Of a DNA stretch of 64,000 nucleotides, positions 1 through 14,734 are shown one piece after another. Each line of letters opens with the position of its first letter. Position 1 is the stretch's first letter. Under the pieces are notes generated by a model. It had not been told where the DNA came from. It worked only from the letters and a program-made list of their open reading frames with translations, and did no database searches. This stretch comes from Chiridota heheva (taxonomy: Eukaryota > Echinodermata > Holothuroidea > Apodida > Chiridotidae), in assembly GCA_020152595.1 (NCBI GenBank), contig JAIGNY010003313.1, positions 1,352,001-1,416,000 on the forward strand, in the 5' to 3' direction. A program made the translations under genes and the position numbers.

Positions 1-905
1 CTGAATATCACAGGGATGGATGGCGAAAAAATTACTACAAAGCTAAAATAATTATTTTTGTTTTATATGAAAGCAGTATTATCATGTACACATAGATGAA
101 ACATGCATTCAGAATCCAGTATCAACGCTAGAAATGGGAAGGTGATGTTTGTTGAAGTGAACCCACCTAAAGAATATTATTATCGTTCTTACATTATGAA
201 TATATTCCAAAAAACTATAAAAACAAATATTCCTATAACACAATCAAGCAATGACTTGAAAGCTCCATTTCTTGCTTAATAAATTCACTTTGTCATATGA
301 CAGTCGTGTTTTAGTCTACATCTGTAAGAGTGTTAGTAATATTACCGGTAATGATTTTCATAAAAGCAGCTTCATAAAAAATCGTTTGATTGATAGCTCG
401 TGGTATTTCATTTAGGCCGAGAGCCACAATTTCGTGGAAGTTTTAATGTGAAGTTTTTTAATAACGTTTCAAAACTTGCCACGCCCTAGCGTCAATGAAA
501 ATGTAATGTATCCTTCTGTTTATCTCACCTCTTGCCTGATCAACTAATAGATTGATATAAACTGTTTTACTGCATGCAAACATTACTGAAAGTGGCCAGC
601 TAGTGATACGTCACGATCAGACGATGGTTTTTACGTACGGTACATACACTGAAAGTAACTATAGTTACGTTGACATTTTCAGGTATGAGCTTTAAATTCG
701 TTTTTAATTACGGCAAAAGCCCTTGTAAATTCCGAGTTATGGCAAATCAGTCTAAAGAATTTTTATATGCAAAAGTTGTGGTGCATGAGAGAAGTTTTCT
801 GAAAATCTGTAACTGTTTAATGTAGGCCAACTGGTAATTCTTGAATTTTCTCCACTGAAACTCATCAGACTGTTTTCTCTTGCAGCACTTTTTTCTTTGC
901 CTGCA
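1..905. other. No feature recognised
   Basis: AT-rich sequence without long open frames, tandem structure or recognisable element ends. Confidence 0.5.
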
Positions 906-1913
906 ATTTGACTCACAGTGAATCTTTGCCTGCAATTTCAAGTTGGTTCAGAATTAATCTTTGCCTGCAATTTAGTTCAGAATGAATCTTTGCTTGCATT
1001 TTGGTTTAAAGTCAATCTTTGCCTGCAATTTGGCTCAGAATGAATCTTTGCCTGCAATTTGGTTCAGAATGAATCTTTCCCTGTAATTTGGTGTAGAATG
1101 AATCTTTGCCTGCAATTTTATTCAGAGTAAATCTTTGCCTGCAATTTGGTTCAGAATAAATCTTTGCCAGCAATTTCGTTCAGAATGAATCTTCGCCTGC
1201 AATTTGCTTCAAAGTGAATCTTTGCCTGCAATTTGGTTCAGGGTGAATCTTTGCCTGCAATTTGACTCAGAGTGAATCTCTTCCTGCAATTTGGCATAGA
1301 GTGAATTTTTGCCGGCAGTTTGGTTCAGAATGAATATCTGCCTGCAATTTGGCTCAGAGTGAATCTTTGCCTGCAATTTGCTTTAGAATTAATCTTTGCC
1401 TGCAATTTGGTTCAGAGTTAATCTTTGCCTGCAATTTGATTCAGAGTGAATCTTTGCCTCCAATTTGGTTCAGAATGAATCTTTGCCAGCAATTTGGTTC
1501 AGAATGAATCTTCGCCTGCAATTTGGTTCAGAGTGAATCTTTGCCTGCAATTTAGTTTAGAGTGAATCTTTGCCTGCAATTTGACTCAGAGTGAATCTCT
1601 GCTGGCAATTTGGTTCAGAGTGAATCTTTGCCTGCATTTTGGTTCAGAATGAATCTCTGCCTGCAATTTGGTTCAGAGTGAATCTTTGCCAGCAATTTGA
1701 TTCAGAGTGAATCTTTGCCTGCAATTCTATTCAGAGTGAATCTTTGCCTGCAATTTGGTTCAGAATGAATCTTTGCCGGGAATTTGGTTGAGAATAATTT
1801 TTTGCCTGCAATTTAGTTCAGAGTGAATCTTTGCCTGTAATTTGGTTCAGAATGAATCTTTGCATACAATTTGGTTCAGAGTGAATCTTCGCCTGCAATT
1901 TCATTAAGCGTGA
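906..1913. repeat. 29-bp minisatellite, about 34 copies
   Basis: The unit is gaatctttgcctgcaatttggttcagagt, with moderate divergence between copies. It starts in a sequence (tgttttctcttgcagcac) preceding the first clear unit. Confidence 0.95.
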
Positions 1914-2500
1914 ATGAAGTTGGATTTGATGAGCAAACAAATCGTCGCTTTAAATTAGGATCAAGTTGAATAATTGCGTTTAAAGATAATTTGGTATTGG
2001 GGGATCGAATAATAGAATGAACGCTCGGTGAATCTGTTTAAACATGAAAATCCAAAACGTAAAAAAGAATGCAGACTTGAGGAGGGAGTGTAAGATTGTA
2101 ATTGACCGCTGCATTAATGTATGAATGATCGAAAAATTATGTGAACTGATTTCCAAAAACATTTCAAACAACAAATACAATTTGAAACTGAACATTTTAC
2201 AGAAACACGATAATCACCATCATGCAATTATTCTACCCATTATCTTTCAATCGAAGGGACAGAATTTCGCGCATTCAAGTAAAACTAGAAGTAATATTTA
2301 ATAACGAACTATCATTCCATTGTTGAAATCACCGAACTGGACTGAACAGTATGAACCATCGTCTACAGGTGTATGACCTAAAACTGCAAGGTTCGTTTAT
2401 GTAACTGCTTATAGAATTATATCTTTGGCACCGGTGCTGCAATTTTAAGATCTTTACATTATCTTTGCGATCCTATCGCCCAAATGCAAACGTTATGTAT
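1914..2500. other. No feature recognised
   Basis: AT-rich spacer between the 29-bp minisatellite and the (TA)n tract. The minus-strand 71-codon frame is hydrophobic low-complexity sequence without family resemblance. Confidence 0.45.
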
Positions 2501-2504
2501 CTAT

Positions 2505-3006
<502 letters not shown>

Positions 3007-3070
3007 CATTTTACAATGGGAAAGTTGTTTTTCTTCTGGTATATGCATCATTCACTGCACTCCTAACATA

Positions 3071-3270
3071 TGCACATGCAGCATCACGCAGAATGTACAT
3101 GCAGCATCACGCAGAATGCACATGCAGCATCACGCAGAATGCACATGCAGCATCACGCAGAATGCACATGCAGCGTCTAGCAGAATGCACATGCAGCGTC
3201 TAGCAGAATGCACATGCAGCATCTAGCAGAATGCACATGCAGCGTCTAGCAGAATGCACATGCAGCATCA
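3071..3270. repeat. 23-bp minisatellite, about 8.5 copies
   Basis: The unit is acatgcagcatcacgcagaatgc, later copies carrying gcgtctagcag. It is immediately downstream of the first (TA)n tract. Confidence 0.93.
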
Positions 3271-3762
3271 CGCGGATGATTTAATGCATTTCTTATGTTT
3301 TTTAACTATACTGAGTAAATGACCCGTAAATGATTGTGTTATTTGGGTCCTTTATTGTAATAAATGCAAAAATAATTGTGTAAGCATATGCATTTTGAAA
3401 GATGCTTCAAAGATATATTGATTTGTACAAATTGCAAAGATTATGACCCTTTAGAAAGGTATGAGAGACAACACTTTGCCAAAATGGTTGACTTGGTAGA
3501 TGTTGATAACAAACGTTGTTGGCTTCCAATATTCCCGGGGTTTTTCTGAAAACGTGACACTACAACTTAAGCATATTTGATATAAATGAAATTACAAGGT
3601 TGAGTAGCATACAAGTCCCGTTTTCATTTTTAGCGTGAAAGTAAGTATAGATTTCGATTCGTGTGTTTTGTTTGATCGAATGCAACTATATAATATTCGA
3701 TTTGCTCTATGATATAATAATGAAACCATCATTCATTGCTTCATATAAAATGTTTGTTGCCT
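3271..3762. other. No feature recognised
   Basis: Unique-looking AT-rich spacer between two tandem-repeat clusters. Confidence 0.45.
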
Positions 3763-5092
<1,330 letters not shown>

Positions 5093-5455
5093 GTACTAGC
5101 TATTGACCCTATCCCCTTACATTATATGTACTAGCTATTGACCCTGTCCCCTCACATTCTGTGCTAGCTATTGACCCTATCCCCTTACATTATATGTACT
5201 AGCTATTGACCCTATCCCCTTACATTATATGTGTTAGCTATTGACCCTATCCCCTTACATTATATATACTAGCTATTGACCCTATCCCCTTACATTATAT
5301 GTACTAGCTATCGACCCTGTCCCCGCACATTCTATGTGCTAGCTATTGACCCTGTCTCCTCACATTATACGTGCTAGCTATTGACCCTGTCCCCTCACAA
5401 TCCATGTGCTAGCTATTGACCCTAGCTATTGATAGATATACCCTATTAATCCTAG
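5093..5455. repeat. 35-bp minisatellite, about 10 copies
   Basis: The unit is tattgaccctatccccttacattatatgtactagc. Copies start at 5,101, 5,136 and so on. It runs directly into a GATA microsatellite. Confidence 0.93.
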
Positions 5456-5460
5456 CTATT

Positions 5461-5546
<86 letters not shown>

Positions 5547-5710
5547 GAGAGAGGGGCAAGAGAGAGGGAGACAGAGGGGAGAGGGAGACAGAGGGGAGAG
5601 AGAGAGAGAGAGGGGGAGAGAAAGAGAGAGTGGGGAAGAGAGAGAGTGGGGGAGAGAGAGAGTGGGGAAGAGAGAGAGAGAGAGAGAGTGGGGAGAGAGA
5701 GAGTGGGAGG
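5456..5710. repeat. (GATA)n microsatellite followed by a purine-rich GA tract
   Basis: GATA repeats run to about 5,543, then gagaggg/gagaga purine sequence to about 5,710. The minus strand shows Ser/Leu-rich and YLSI frames that are translation artefacts. Confidence 0.95.
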
Positions 5711-7430
5711 TGGGTGTCGGAGTGCACGTGATACAGAACAGGCTCATTAAACGTTTGACAACATTTACACAGGTTTGCAGTAAATTATTGAAACCTTTCT
5801 TTTAAACAACCCATATCTTTTAAGGAGTGACGATAAACCTAACCATGTATAAACGTAAACAATAAAACATTATATTTACACATACGTTTTCATGATTTCA
5901 TGTTTTGTATATGGTGTATTATAGCTCTCTTTGACGTGAATTTGACTTGTATAATACACCCTTCTTACTATGCGTTGTGACATACGTTTCTGCCCTTGAA
6001 TGTCAATTTTGCGAGAGCTTCAGGGGGCTTCGCCCCCTGGACCCCACGCCGACAAGTCGAGCGCATTGCGCTTTGATTTTGTGTTTTGTATATGGTGTAT
6101 TATGGCTCTCTTTGACATGAATTTTGACTTGTATAATACACTTTCTTACTATGCGTTGTGACATACTTTTTTGCCCTTGAAATGTCCATTTTACGGGAGC
6201 TTCCGGGGGCTCCGCCCCCTGGACCCCACCGTGGGCCCTTCAGCGAGACCCTGGACCACAAGACGACAAGCCGAGCGTTTTGCGCTCCAAGTGATACCTC
6301 CGGAGTCACCTCAACTACACCACCAGTGGCGTATCTACAGGGGGAGATTGCACCTTCCCCACCCCGCAATATTTTAATCCGTCGCTTCAGATTTTAATCC
6401 GTCGGTTCAAATTTTAATCCGTCGGTTCAGATGGGTGCCGTCGGTTCAGATTGGTGCCGTCGGCTCAACAAGCTTTGACATTCCAGTTGCTTATTATGTT
6501 TTTAGATTTCAAAAGGACACTTTCTCAGAAAAAGGTTCTTCGGTAATAATATATTAAACATTTGTGCGATACTTAAATATATAAACTAAGACACACACAG
6601 AGAGATGGGAGAGACATAGAGAGAGGTTGAGAGAGAGGGAGGTATGTCGGAGTACACGTGATGCAGAACAGGCTCATTTTAAAAGTTTGACAACATTTAC
6701 ACAAGTTTGTAGTAAATCATTGAAAACCTTTCTTTTAGACAAGCCATATTTTTCAAAGAGTGACGATAAACCTAACCATGTACAAACGTAAACAATAAAA
6801 CATTATATTTTCACATTAATGCGTTTTCATGATTTTGTGTTTTGTATATGGTGTATTATTTGACATAAATTTTGAATTGTATAATACACTTTCTTACTAT
6901 GCGTTGTGACATACGTTTTTGCTCTTGTAATGTCAATTTTGCGAGAGATTCCGAAAGCTTCGCCCCCTCGACCCCTACCGGGGTTTTACCCCTGGACCCC
7001 ACCAGGGCCCTTAGACGGGCGCCTGGACCCCACTCCGACAAGTTGAGCGCTTTGAATTTGTGTTTTGTATATGGTGTATCATAGCTCTCTTTGTCATGAA
7101 TTTTGACTTGTATAATACACCTTACTATGCGTTGTGACATATTTTTTCCCCCTTCAAAGGTCAATTTGGCGAGAGCTTTCGGGGCTTCGCCCTGGACCCC
7201 ACCAGGGGCACTTAAGCGGGCCCCTGGAACCCACGTCGACAAGTCCAGCGCTTTGCGCTTTGTGTTTTGTATATGGTGTATTATAGCGTTCTTTGACATG
7301 AATTTTGACTTGTATGATACACCTTCTTATTATGCGTTGTGACATACTTTTTTTCCATTGAAATTTAAATTTTGCGAGAGCTTCTTAAGCGGGCCCCTGG
7401 ATCCCACGCCGACAAGTCGAGCCAATATGA
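5690..7430. repeat. Duplicated block: five copies of a 160-225-bp repeat with a GC-rich hairpin, in two clusters
   Basis: Copies start with tgttttgtatatggtgtatt at 5901, 6082, 6838, 7061 and 7263. Most carry tgcgttgtgacatac, gcgagagctt and a palindromic gggggcttcgccccctggac. The leader (gtcggagt.cacgtgat.cagaacaggctc) before copy 1 (about 5,717) recurs before copy 3 (about 6,645). So a block of about 0.93 kb was duplicated and the unit then amplified. It resembles dispersed non-autonomous elements. No protein signal. Confidence 0.85.
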
Positions 7431-7665
7431 AAATCCTGGTTACGCCACTGTACACCACTAAATATCGTGTCGGTTCAATTCAATTCCCCCTCCCCCTCCC
7501 CCCTCCTCCTTCTTCCCCTAATATGAAAATCCTTGCTACGCCACTGCTGGTAAGTACTTTGGTGTTTCAGATGTCAAGGCACGAAAAGTAACAAATAATA
7601 TTTTTAACTGTACGTGTTGTTCTTAACAGGAAGCCAGTGTAACGATTTTAGAATAGGAATTATAT
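7430..7665. repeat. Short duplicated segment beside the hairpin repeats
   Basis: aatatgaaaatcctggttacgccactg at about 7,425 recurs at about 7,521 with two changes. C/T-rich sequence lies between. This is typical transposon-edge sequence. Confidence 0.5.
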
Positions 7666-7669
7666 TATA

Positions 7670-8180
7670 TGTACATCTCTGCACGGGTGATCTAACGACA
7701 AGTCTGGCGGCCATATTTTGAATACGTTGGAGTTTGGATATAAGGGTCGAAGGTCGTAAACATCAGAGCAAATTTGCATAATCCACTCTGCTATTTAGAA
7801 CAGTATTTATCAGTTTTCGGTAGATGATTGGTCAAGACACTTTCTATGTTGACCAATTTGACGGATGTGATTTAATGCAAATTTGCATGTTTCGTCAATA
7901 TGAGATGTCATGGAGACAAAACTATCCATGTAAAATCCAAGGTTTCGAACAACAAGTTTTAGCGATATGTTTTCATTTCCAATGGTAAGAGAGAAAGTTT
8001 GACTAATTCTACGGTCAAATCTTGGTCTCGTTTAATTTCAAAAAGTGAGAGTTCATCCATGTTCGTATTTCCTCGATGCAACATCCCATTTGGTCAATGG
8101 AATTTTCAGGATCAATGAAATATATAGCTGCGTGTCATCAGCATAAAAGATATACTGGGCATTCTGAGATCTAATACACG
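7670..8180 (-). mobile_element. L2/CR1-like reverse transcriptase fragment
   Basis: The minus strand translates from about 8,175 as FYADDTQLYISLIL (RT catalytic YADD), then IEEIRTWMNSHFLKLN and VVRNLGFYMDS..SMTSHI (about 7,950-7,900). A degraded stretch with stops follows, then ISKLQRIQNMAARLVVRSPV (about 7,740-7,690). This order is that of L2/CR1 RT and post-RT blocks. About 170 residues are covered and both ends are missing, so it is an inactive relic. Confidence 0.82.
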
Positions 8181-9310
8181 ATAGTAAGAACTCCGGGAAC
8201 ATTAACAAATATATTTGGGTGTAAATTGTATAAATTTGTATTTGCTGTGTATGGTAACAGTTGACTACGCTGATGCTTGAGTAAAGGCTGAAAGGGTTAA
8301 TTCTGAGTCACCATACAAACGCCGGAGAAACCACATGTGTATGTAACATTGCCTAATTCAAGTTTTGGAAAGTTGACCAACTTAAGCAGTGTTAAGCCTA
8401 CCGTCAGACAGTAAACCCACGCAGAAACAAAACACTCCGATGAAACGGAAAGAAATTTCACATTTTCTACAAAATATGCAATATATACAGGGCCGTGGGA
8501 GCCGGGCCAGGGGGCATGGTCCTCCAATAAACTGCAGAGCGTCACGATATTATTGATACATTTCCATAATCGTATGAGCCGAGGAAGCTGGGCGCATTTA
8601 TGTATTTCGTACATAGTCACGGAACTTACTGACTGGCTCCCTCTCTAAAGAATGTATCTTTATTACCTGTTTTGGAGGTATATGTCATTCGCAGATTGAA
8701 TTTAATTCACGAAAAATCTTGTATAACAGTGAACGCTTTGCTTCGTCCCTGCAATACCTACACTGATTAAAAGAGTTCTAAAATCTGAGCACGTCAGATT
8801 TTGAATTTTAAAAATAGCACTTTATGTTGTTTAATTTGACTAAATCTCAGCCACTGAAAATTATCGAAAAATCTACAGAAAACTGTATTTGATTGGAGGT
8901 ATTATAAATACTCAAAAAATTTGGTCAGAATTTGCTAAATTTTTCCATTCGTTGAATTACGATAAACAATTAAAACACAAAAGGACTTTCTTCGCTTCAA
9001 ACAGGGAAGGAATAACAGGATGGGATATAAAGGATGTAGCGCTTGAAAATGTCCACGAATCAATGATATATAGCTTTTGATATCAAACTGTCATTTGCAG
9101 CACGTGTGTGTGTGTGTGTGTAGAAGAGGGAGGGGGGGACTACTCCACCGAAGTAAACCGCTATGGTATGATTCCATACCATGTGTGTATCGATCACATT
9201 CGATGTCATCTTGAGCTGCCCAAACTGTCAAAGTTATTCGAGGTTCCTACGGCCCTGCAAGACAAGACACGACACGAACCTTTAGGAGAGCTCACAGTCC
9301 TACCTTGGGC
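8181..9310. other. No gene recognised; short (GT)n at 9,101-9,121
   Basis: Small open frames (for example 8,889-9,080 plus) lack motifs and splice context I can defend. A short GT microsatellite sits at 9,101-9,121. Confidence 0.4.
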
Positions 9311-9312
9311 CT

Positions 9313-9427
9313 TGTAGATGGTCTGTTCATAAGCACAAAGAATCTTTTTGTTACTGTATATCTGCCCTTCTCCAATCACCTCTGCGCTCACAGCTGAAAT
9401 TATAAAAAGAGTTGAAATTATCATTAC
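9313..9427 (-). other. Candidate exon of an unidentified gene
   Basis: On the minus strand TTTTTATAATTTCAG is followed by an open segment reading AEVIGEGQIYSNKKILCAYE..TIYKAQ and then CCCAAG|GTAGGA, a good donor. So an internal exon of roughly 95 nt is possible. Alternatively an in-frame ATG at 9,427 begins MIISTLFIISAVSA, which looks like a signal peptide and would make this a first coding exon of a secreted protein. I do not recognise the family, and no neighbouring exon was identified. Confidence 0.3.
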
Positions 9428-9539
9428 TGAATTATTTGAGATACTTGTTGTCAGGTTGATGTCATCACTGAATACACATACTTTCTGACAGTGTTTAGAA
9501 ATGAACACAGTTTTCGCCACATACATTAGTTAGACCTAT

Positions 9540-10600
9540 GAAAGAAGCATTAGAGAAACACAAACCAACGAATTTGCAAACTAGAAATGACGATAATTCG
9601 TTTGGGTCAATGCGCGGTAAACAGGTCCAATGACACTTTTTGTGAAGTATTATTCTTTTGCTAAATTCAGAGGGCTTTTAAGACTGCTATGGATCTAGGC
9701 CTAACAAACATATATTCAACACTGAAAATTCATCAGTATATTTGTATAACTTAAGGGTCTATTGCAGTTTTTACCTATGCATGCTATGTGAAAGACCTTT
9801 AAATTATGAGTAAAATGCCCTGTAAAGCTTTAAAAAAGCTTGTGTAGTCAATCAAAGTTTCAAGATTTTAGAATTCAGGCGATCTATGGATTAATGTTTT
9901 GGCAAGTAGTAAATTGCAAATTGCATTATTCAGAACTTCAGAGCGAACGCATCATGGAGTGGGAAATTTTAGCCGACCAAATGTTTAAACTCTTGAGAAA
10001 ATGGAGTCCTGAACCTGTCGACTACGAAAAAGTTATATACCACCTAGAAAGCAGCTGCAACTGTTTCAAACCTTTCGAAGACGGGTTTTATCCTGCAGAA
10101 TGCTAAGTAATTGTAGCAGCCATTGTCCATGCTTATCAAGACGTGTCAACCGTTCGGGACGGTTTATGGGAGTTTTACCTTCCTGCTTTCAACATGGAAA
10201 ATGAACACGGCGAAAACCGTAAAGAATCAAAGAAAGGCCAAGATACTGGCAAGAACAAAGGAGACGGCCAACATCAGGGGACCACAGGAGGACAGTAGAT
10301 CGCACGATCGATCATGTAAAGAACCCAAACGCTCTTTTAAGAGCCACCCCAAGTATAAGGGGAAAAAATGCATTAAGACATTCTAATCGTTTGTATTGTG
10401 TTGTGTCAGTAATTTTTTTTAGCCTTAACGATGAAACATTTTCCCACTAATCCTTATTCCTCAATGAAATATTTTCCCCACCAACCGACCGACTAATAAA
10501 GAAATAGGGAGACGGTCGTATATAAACCAACCTCCTTCCAAAAATGGGGGATAGACGGTCGTATATAAACCGACATCCTTCCCTCCAAAAGAAACGGTCG
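9540..10600. other. No gene recognised; short direct repeat near 10,510-10,590
   Basis: gacggtcgtatataaacc occurs at about 10,511 and 10,553, with a partial third copy at about 10,585. Open frames at 9,840-10,386 are short and without known motifs. Confidence 0.4.
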
Positions 10601-10614
10601 TATGATAAAATTCG

Positions 10615-10729
10615 AAGAGCCTATACAGAAGTCAACCAATCAGAAACCAGTATTATGAATATGCAAATGAGCTATCCGTGATAGTACTACTGGCTTTCTG
10701 ATTGGTCGACTTTTGTACAGGCTCCTCTT
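10615..10729. repeat. Foldback repeat (MITE-like), roughly 38-bp arms
   Basis: aagagcctatacagaagtc followed by aaccaatcagaaaccagta pairs with the reverse complement at 10,687-10,729 (tactggctttctgattggt then cgacttttgtacaggctc). The loop is about 35 nt. No flanking duplication is obvious. Confidence 0.8.
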
Positions 10730-10969
10730 ACTACTTTGGCATCGTGTTTATATTTTCATACATATAGTTCATACGATTGTAATTTTTGAAGAATTTTTGT
10801 ACTCCCTAAAGGCGGACGGTCATTCTATTCGGGCCAAAATCTGTTCCCCCGTGCATTAAATACGCATATAACACTCCGCCTCAACATAAAATCTTTAAGC
10901 TGTTAAGTAAGCAGTTGTCAGTGCTATTTCTTCTTTGTTAGAGAGAGAGTTAAACACACAATTACAATG

Positions 10970-11208
10970 ACGGGGTCGTCGCCTGCGTATTCGGTTATGA
11001 TAGTACAAATGCTATCACGAAACGCTTAATACGACCCGGACGAGAACACAGGTACGACGTACGGACAGACATAACATCGACAACCAAGTCAATGTCCACG
11101 GCCTTTGATAACCAGTTGTGGTACACTGGCGTGTCTACCCACCCCAGGCTTGAACCCGGGGCCTCGTGGTCTGTAGACAGGTATGATAACCGCTACACCA
11201 CAGTAGGT
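10970..11208 (-). mobile_element. tRNA-Val-like SINE head and body
   Basis: The minus strand 11,208-11,137 is 72 nt with a tRNA layout: acceptor ACCTACT pairs with GGTGGGT, the D-arm is like tRNA-Val (GTGTAGCGGTTATCATAC), the B box is GGGTTCAAGCC and the A box is TGGTGTAGCGG. The anticodon stem is poorly paired, so it is a derived sequence. Downstream body sequence includes cacaactggttatcaaaggc (11,120-11,101), which recurs near 30,342-30,322 in the same orientation, as expected for a dispersed SINE or its LINE partner tail. Confidence 0.65.
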
Positions 11209-12075
11209 AGATATAATTAGCCGTTGCCCTTAAGTATAACCAAGTTTCCGGATGGAATCAGATATTGACAGTCAAGATATATTTTAGCTGTTTTGAGAGG
11301 ATTGAAAAACAGAGGGTTTACCTAAACAATTGAAGATCTCTTTATCCGCCTATGTCACAAATTATTGCGCAATAAGGCAAACAAATTAACAATGCTGTAA
11401 AATGGTCAGTTTGTGACTGTTTTTAATGGGAGTTGTTGCTGTATGAATGGTTCATTGTATAATTTGATGATTTAAGCTTCCTCTAAATTTAAGTTGCCTT
11501 TAAGACCTTTAAAGATACAAGTTTGGAAAATTATCGATTTGCTGGCTTTCTTTCATTAATATTTAGTCTGTTGTTTATTTTACATATAGCTCATACGATT
11601 GTAATTTTTAACACAGAAATAATGTGGAGGAAATCCCAATGCTTGGAAAGCCTTCCAGCATTACAATAAACTGATAAAATAAAATAAAGCACATAAATAT
11701 GAGTAGAGAAATGACAAAATACAGTACTCAAAAGAAATTGTTTGTAGATGCATGCATGTGCATGAATTAGGTACACAAAACCCATAAGATTAACAGATTA
11801 ACTAAAGGTAATTTCCAGCTATTCAGCACAAGCATATACTTGATATTTTCATTTTTTTCTTTTTAATATACACAAATAAAAATAATATGTAAAATACAAT
11901 TCAAAAATAAGATATCCATACGTTGGCTATGAATAACTTCATCTAATGACCTAGTGTAAATCCTATATATAGTAGAGAATTATCATGTCTGATGATTTAA
12001 TGTGAATGAATGATTGTGCCGTGAAGCTTCCTTGATGTTAAAGAGGCTTATACTAACCTCACTGGAAAAAAAAAA
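11209..12075. other. No feature recognised
   Basis: AT-rich sequence with small open frames lacking motifs. Confidence 0.45.
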
Positions 12076-12849
12076 CCCAACCACCTGACCATTCCATCCC
12101 CCAACCACCTTACCACTCCATCCGCCAACCACCTGACACTCCATTCCCCAACCACCTGGCCACTCCATCCCCAACCACCTGATCACTCCATCCCCCAACC
12201 ACCTGACCACTCCATCCACAACCACCTGACCACTCCACCCCAACCACCTGACCACTCCATCCCCAACCACCTGACCACTCCATCCCCAACCACCTGACCA
12301 CTCCACCCCCAACCACCTGACCATTCCATCTCCCATCCACCTGACCACTCAATTCTCCAACCACCTGACCACTCCATCTCCCAACCACCTGACCACTCCA
12401 TCCCCCAAACACCTGACCACTCCATCCCCAACCACCTGACCACTCCATCCCCAACCACCTGACCACTTTCTCCCCCCAACCACCTAACCACTCCATCCCC
12501 AACCACCTGTCCCTCCATCCCCAACCACCTGACCACTCAATCCCCAACCACCTGTCCACTCCATCCCCCAACCACCTGACCACTCCATCCCCTACCACCT
12601 GTCCACTCCTTCCCCTACCACCTGACCACTCCATCCCCAACCACCTGACCACTCCATCCCCAACCACCTGACCACTCCATCCCCCAACCACCTAACCACT
12701 CCATCCCCCAACCACCTGTCCACTCCATCCCCCAACCACCTGACCACTCAATCCCCCTACCACCTGTCCACTCCTTCCCCCAACCACCTGGCCACTCCAT
12801 CCCCCAAGCACCTGACCACTCCATCCCCAACCACCTGACCACTCCATCC
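12076..12849. repeat. 23-bp C-rich minisatellite, about 33 copies
   Basis: The unit is caaccacctgaccactccatccc, with 21-24-bp variants. Minus-strand open frames are Trp/Gly/Val-rich repeat translations (SGGWGMEW type) in all frames and are not considered coding. Confidence 0.96.
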
Positions 12850-14397
12850 TAAATATGGTAAACCCATGATTAAGTTGTGAAACCCTCATCAAGTATAAGA
12901 CCTTAAAGTACAATTTGGTTCGAACGTTGTCAAAGCATGCCACTACAGACGTATCTCTACATGGAGAAGACCGCGCCAATACATGGGGGGATACACACAG
13001 AAGCATTTAGAAATGAGATTTGTTGCAGGTGTCTGATTATACGAATCTTCTTCAACATAAACGTAACGTATTTCCTGTAGATGTTCACCATTTCTCCTCT
13101 ATATTAAATGTAATCTCAGAAACATAATTGATGAATGAATATGGCTGTCCAAGGCTCCCAAGTCTATACCCGTGATACTAACACTGCACGTAGGCCTAAA
13201 CATGGCGCTGAAATTTAATTAAACTTTCAAATTATGTTTAGATTGCTAAGAATGTACAGCTGTATGTCGATAGGAATTCACTCATTTTTTTTAAGCGTTT
13301 CTCCACTTAATTCGTCATTGTACATTTTCAGTTCGATTTTTTCTGTGATTAATGCTTCTTTGCTTAATCTTTTAGCCGAATTTTAATTTAGTTTTGTGAA
13401 ATCCTGAAGTTATTATTAATTAATTTGAAATTGCACAATCGTGGCAGCAGTAATTGATCTTATAATTGACATTTTTTCACAATAAAAGATCTTGTGTTGC
13501 CGATAGCGTTCCCAAACATCTGAACATAGTCAATAATCAACCTAAAAACGTATCTTCAGCGCAGTAAATTGTGTCTTATTTGAAAAGATGCTTCTACTCT
13601 CAACGTCATTTCAACATATGAAGGAAAGCTGTAACCCTTCGATTTTGATATATCTTCCTTTCAAATTACTCTTGATTTACAGACATCGCCAAATTTAGAC
13701 GCATCCCACGGCCCAATAAGCACAGTACGATTGTAAATATTGAAACAAGCATGTGTAATCATGGTCCCAAATAGTATGTCTATCTATGGTTTAATCAGTT
13801 AATCAAGGAAAGTAGGTAAACGGAAGTCGACTGATCTGCTGATAAAAAGTAACTGACGGAGATCCGATCAGATAAAGCAGGAAGTAGTACAAATATAAGA
13901 AATGTCACGCAGGCGGCAGGAATAAGGAATACATACTGTACAGATATAGAGCGTATTACTGCGAACAAATGTCATTGAAATTGTACTCACTTTTTTAGCA
14001 ATTTAGTGAGTTTCTTTTTAAACCAAATATTAGTATGGATTAATGTGCATGCGTGTAGTTCATGGAGACCTTGTCAGAGAATGCAGTTTTGGGAACGTTC
14101 ATACATCTGTACACGGTATTTAGGTAATTAGCATCATTAAGGAAAAACCAAGTATCAGTTTAACAATTATCTTATTATGTACAAGTTGCAATTTGGAACA
14201 AAGAGCTTTCACACAAATGTGGAAGAAGATTATTCATGTTTAATTTTTTTACAAGAAAATATTAATCGTTAACATTTTACATTCATCTGTGTATCTTCAC
14301 AATAGTCAGTGATGAAGGTGGAGTACAAAGCTAGCAAGAGTGTCATGATAAAAATGTCTGTAGGATCAGCAGTACCTGAATGCAGTATTTGGTGGTC
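12850..14397. other. No feature recognised
   Basis: A 1.5-kb AT-rich stretch with no long open frame and no repeat visible by eye. Confidence 0.45.
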
Positions 14398-14734
14398 ATA
14401 AACTATGGGGCACCAAGTGTACACAAATTATATGCGTTAATTATATGACAAATAAGAGCATCATTTGTTAAATAATTGAAAAGAAACATGATTTGATCAA
14501 TTAAAAGATATTACGTCTTAAATAATATTCCATTTCCACATATTATTTGGTAACAAAGACGAAGCCACTAATATATAAATAATGTCTTTATGTTTTTTAT
14601 TTATATGCATATAATTTTCCCTTGAAAACTTTATATGCATATAAATGATTTCTCTGAAGCTAATTATTTGTACATAATTTCCAAGCATTTAAATGTTTTA
14701 TGCAAATAAATTAAAGGCTGAATGATTTTCATTT

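Noticed and set aside
5409-5747. Ser/Leu/Pro-rich open frames on the minus strand
   Set aside because: Translation of GATA and GA simple repeats.
11137-11208. Functional tRNA-Val gene
   Set aside because: Acceptor, D and T arms fit, but the anticodon stem is badly paired and the 3' side continues into SINE-like body sequence, so it is called a SINE head.
11983-13006. Trp/Gly-rich open frames of up to 193 codons
   Set aside because: The complement of the C-rich 23-bp minisatellite, open in several overlapping frames at once.
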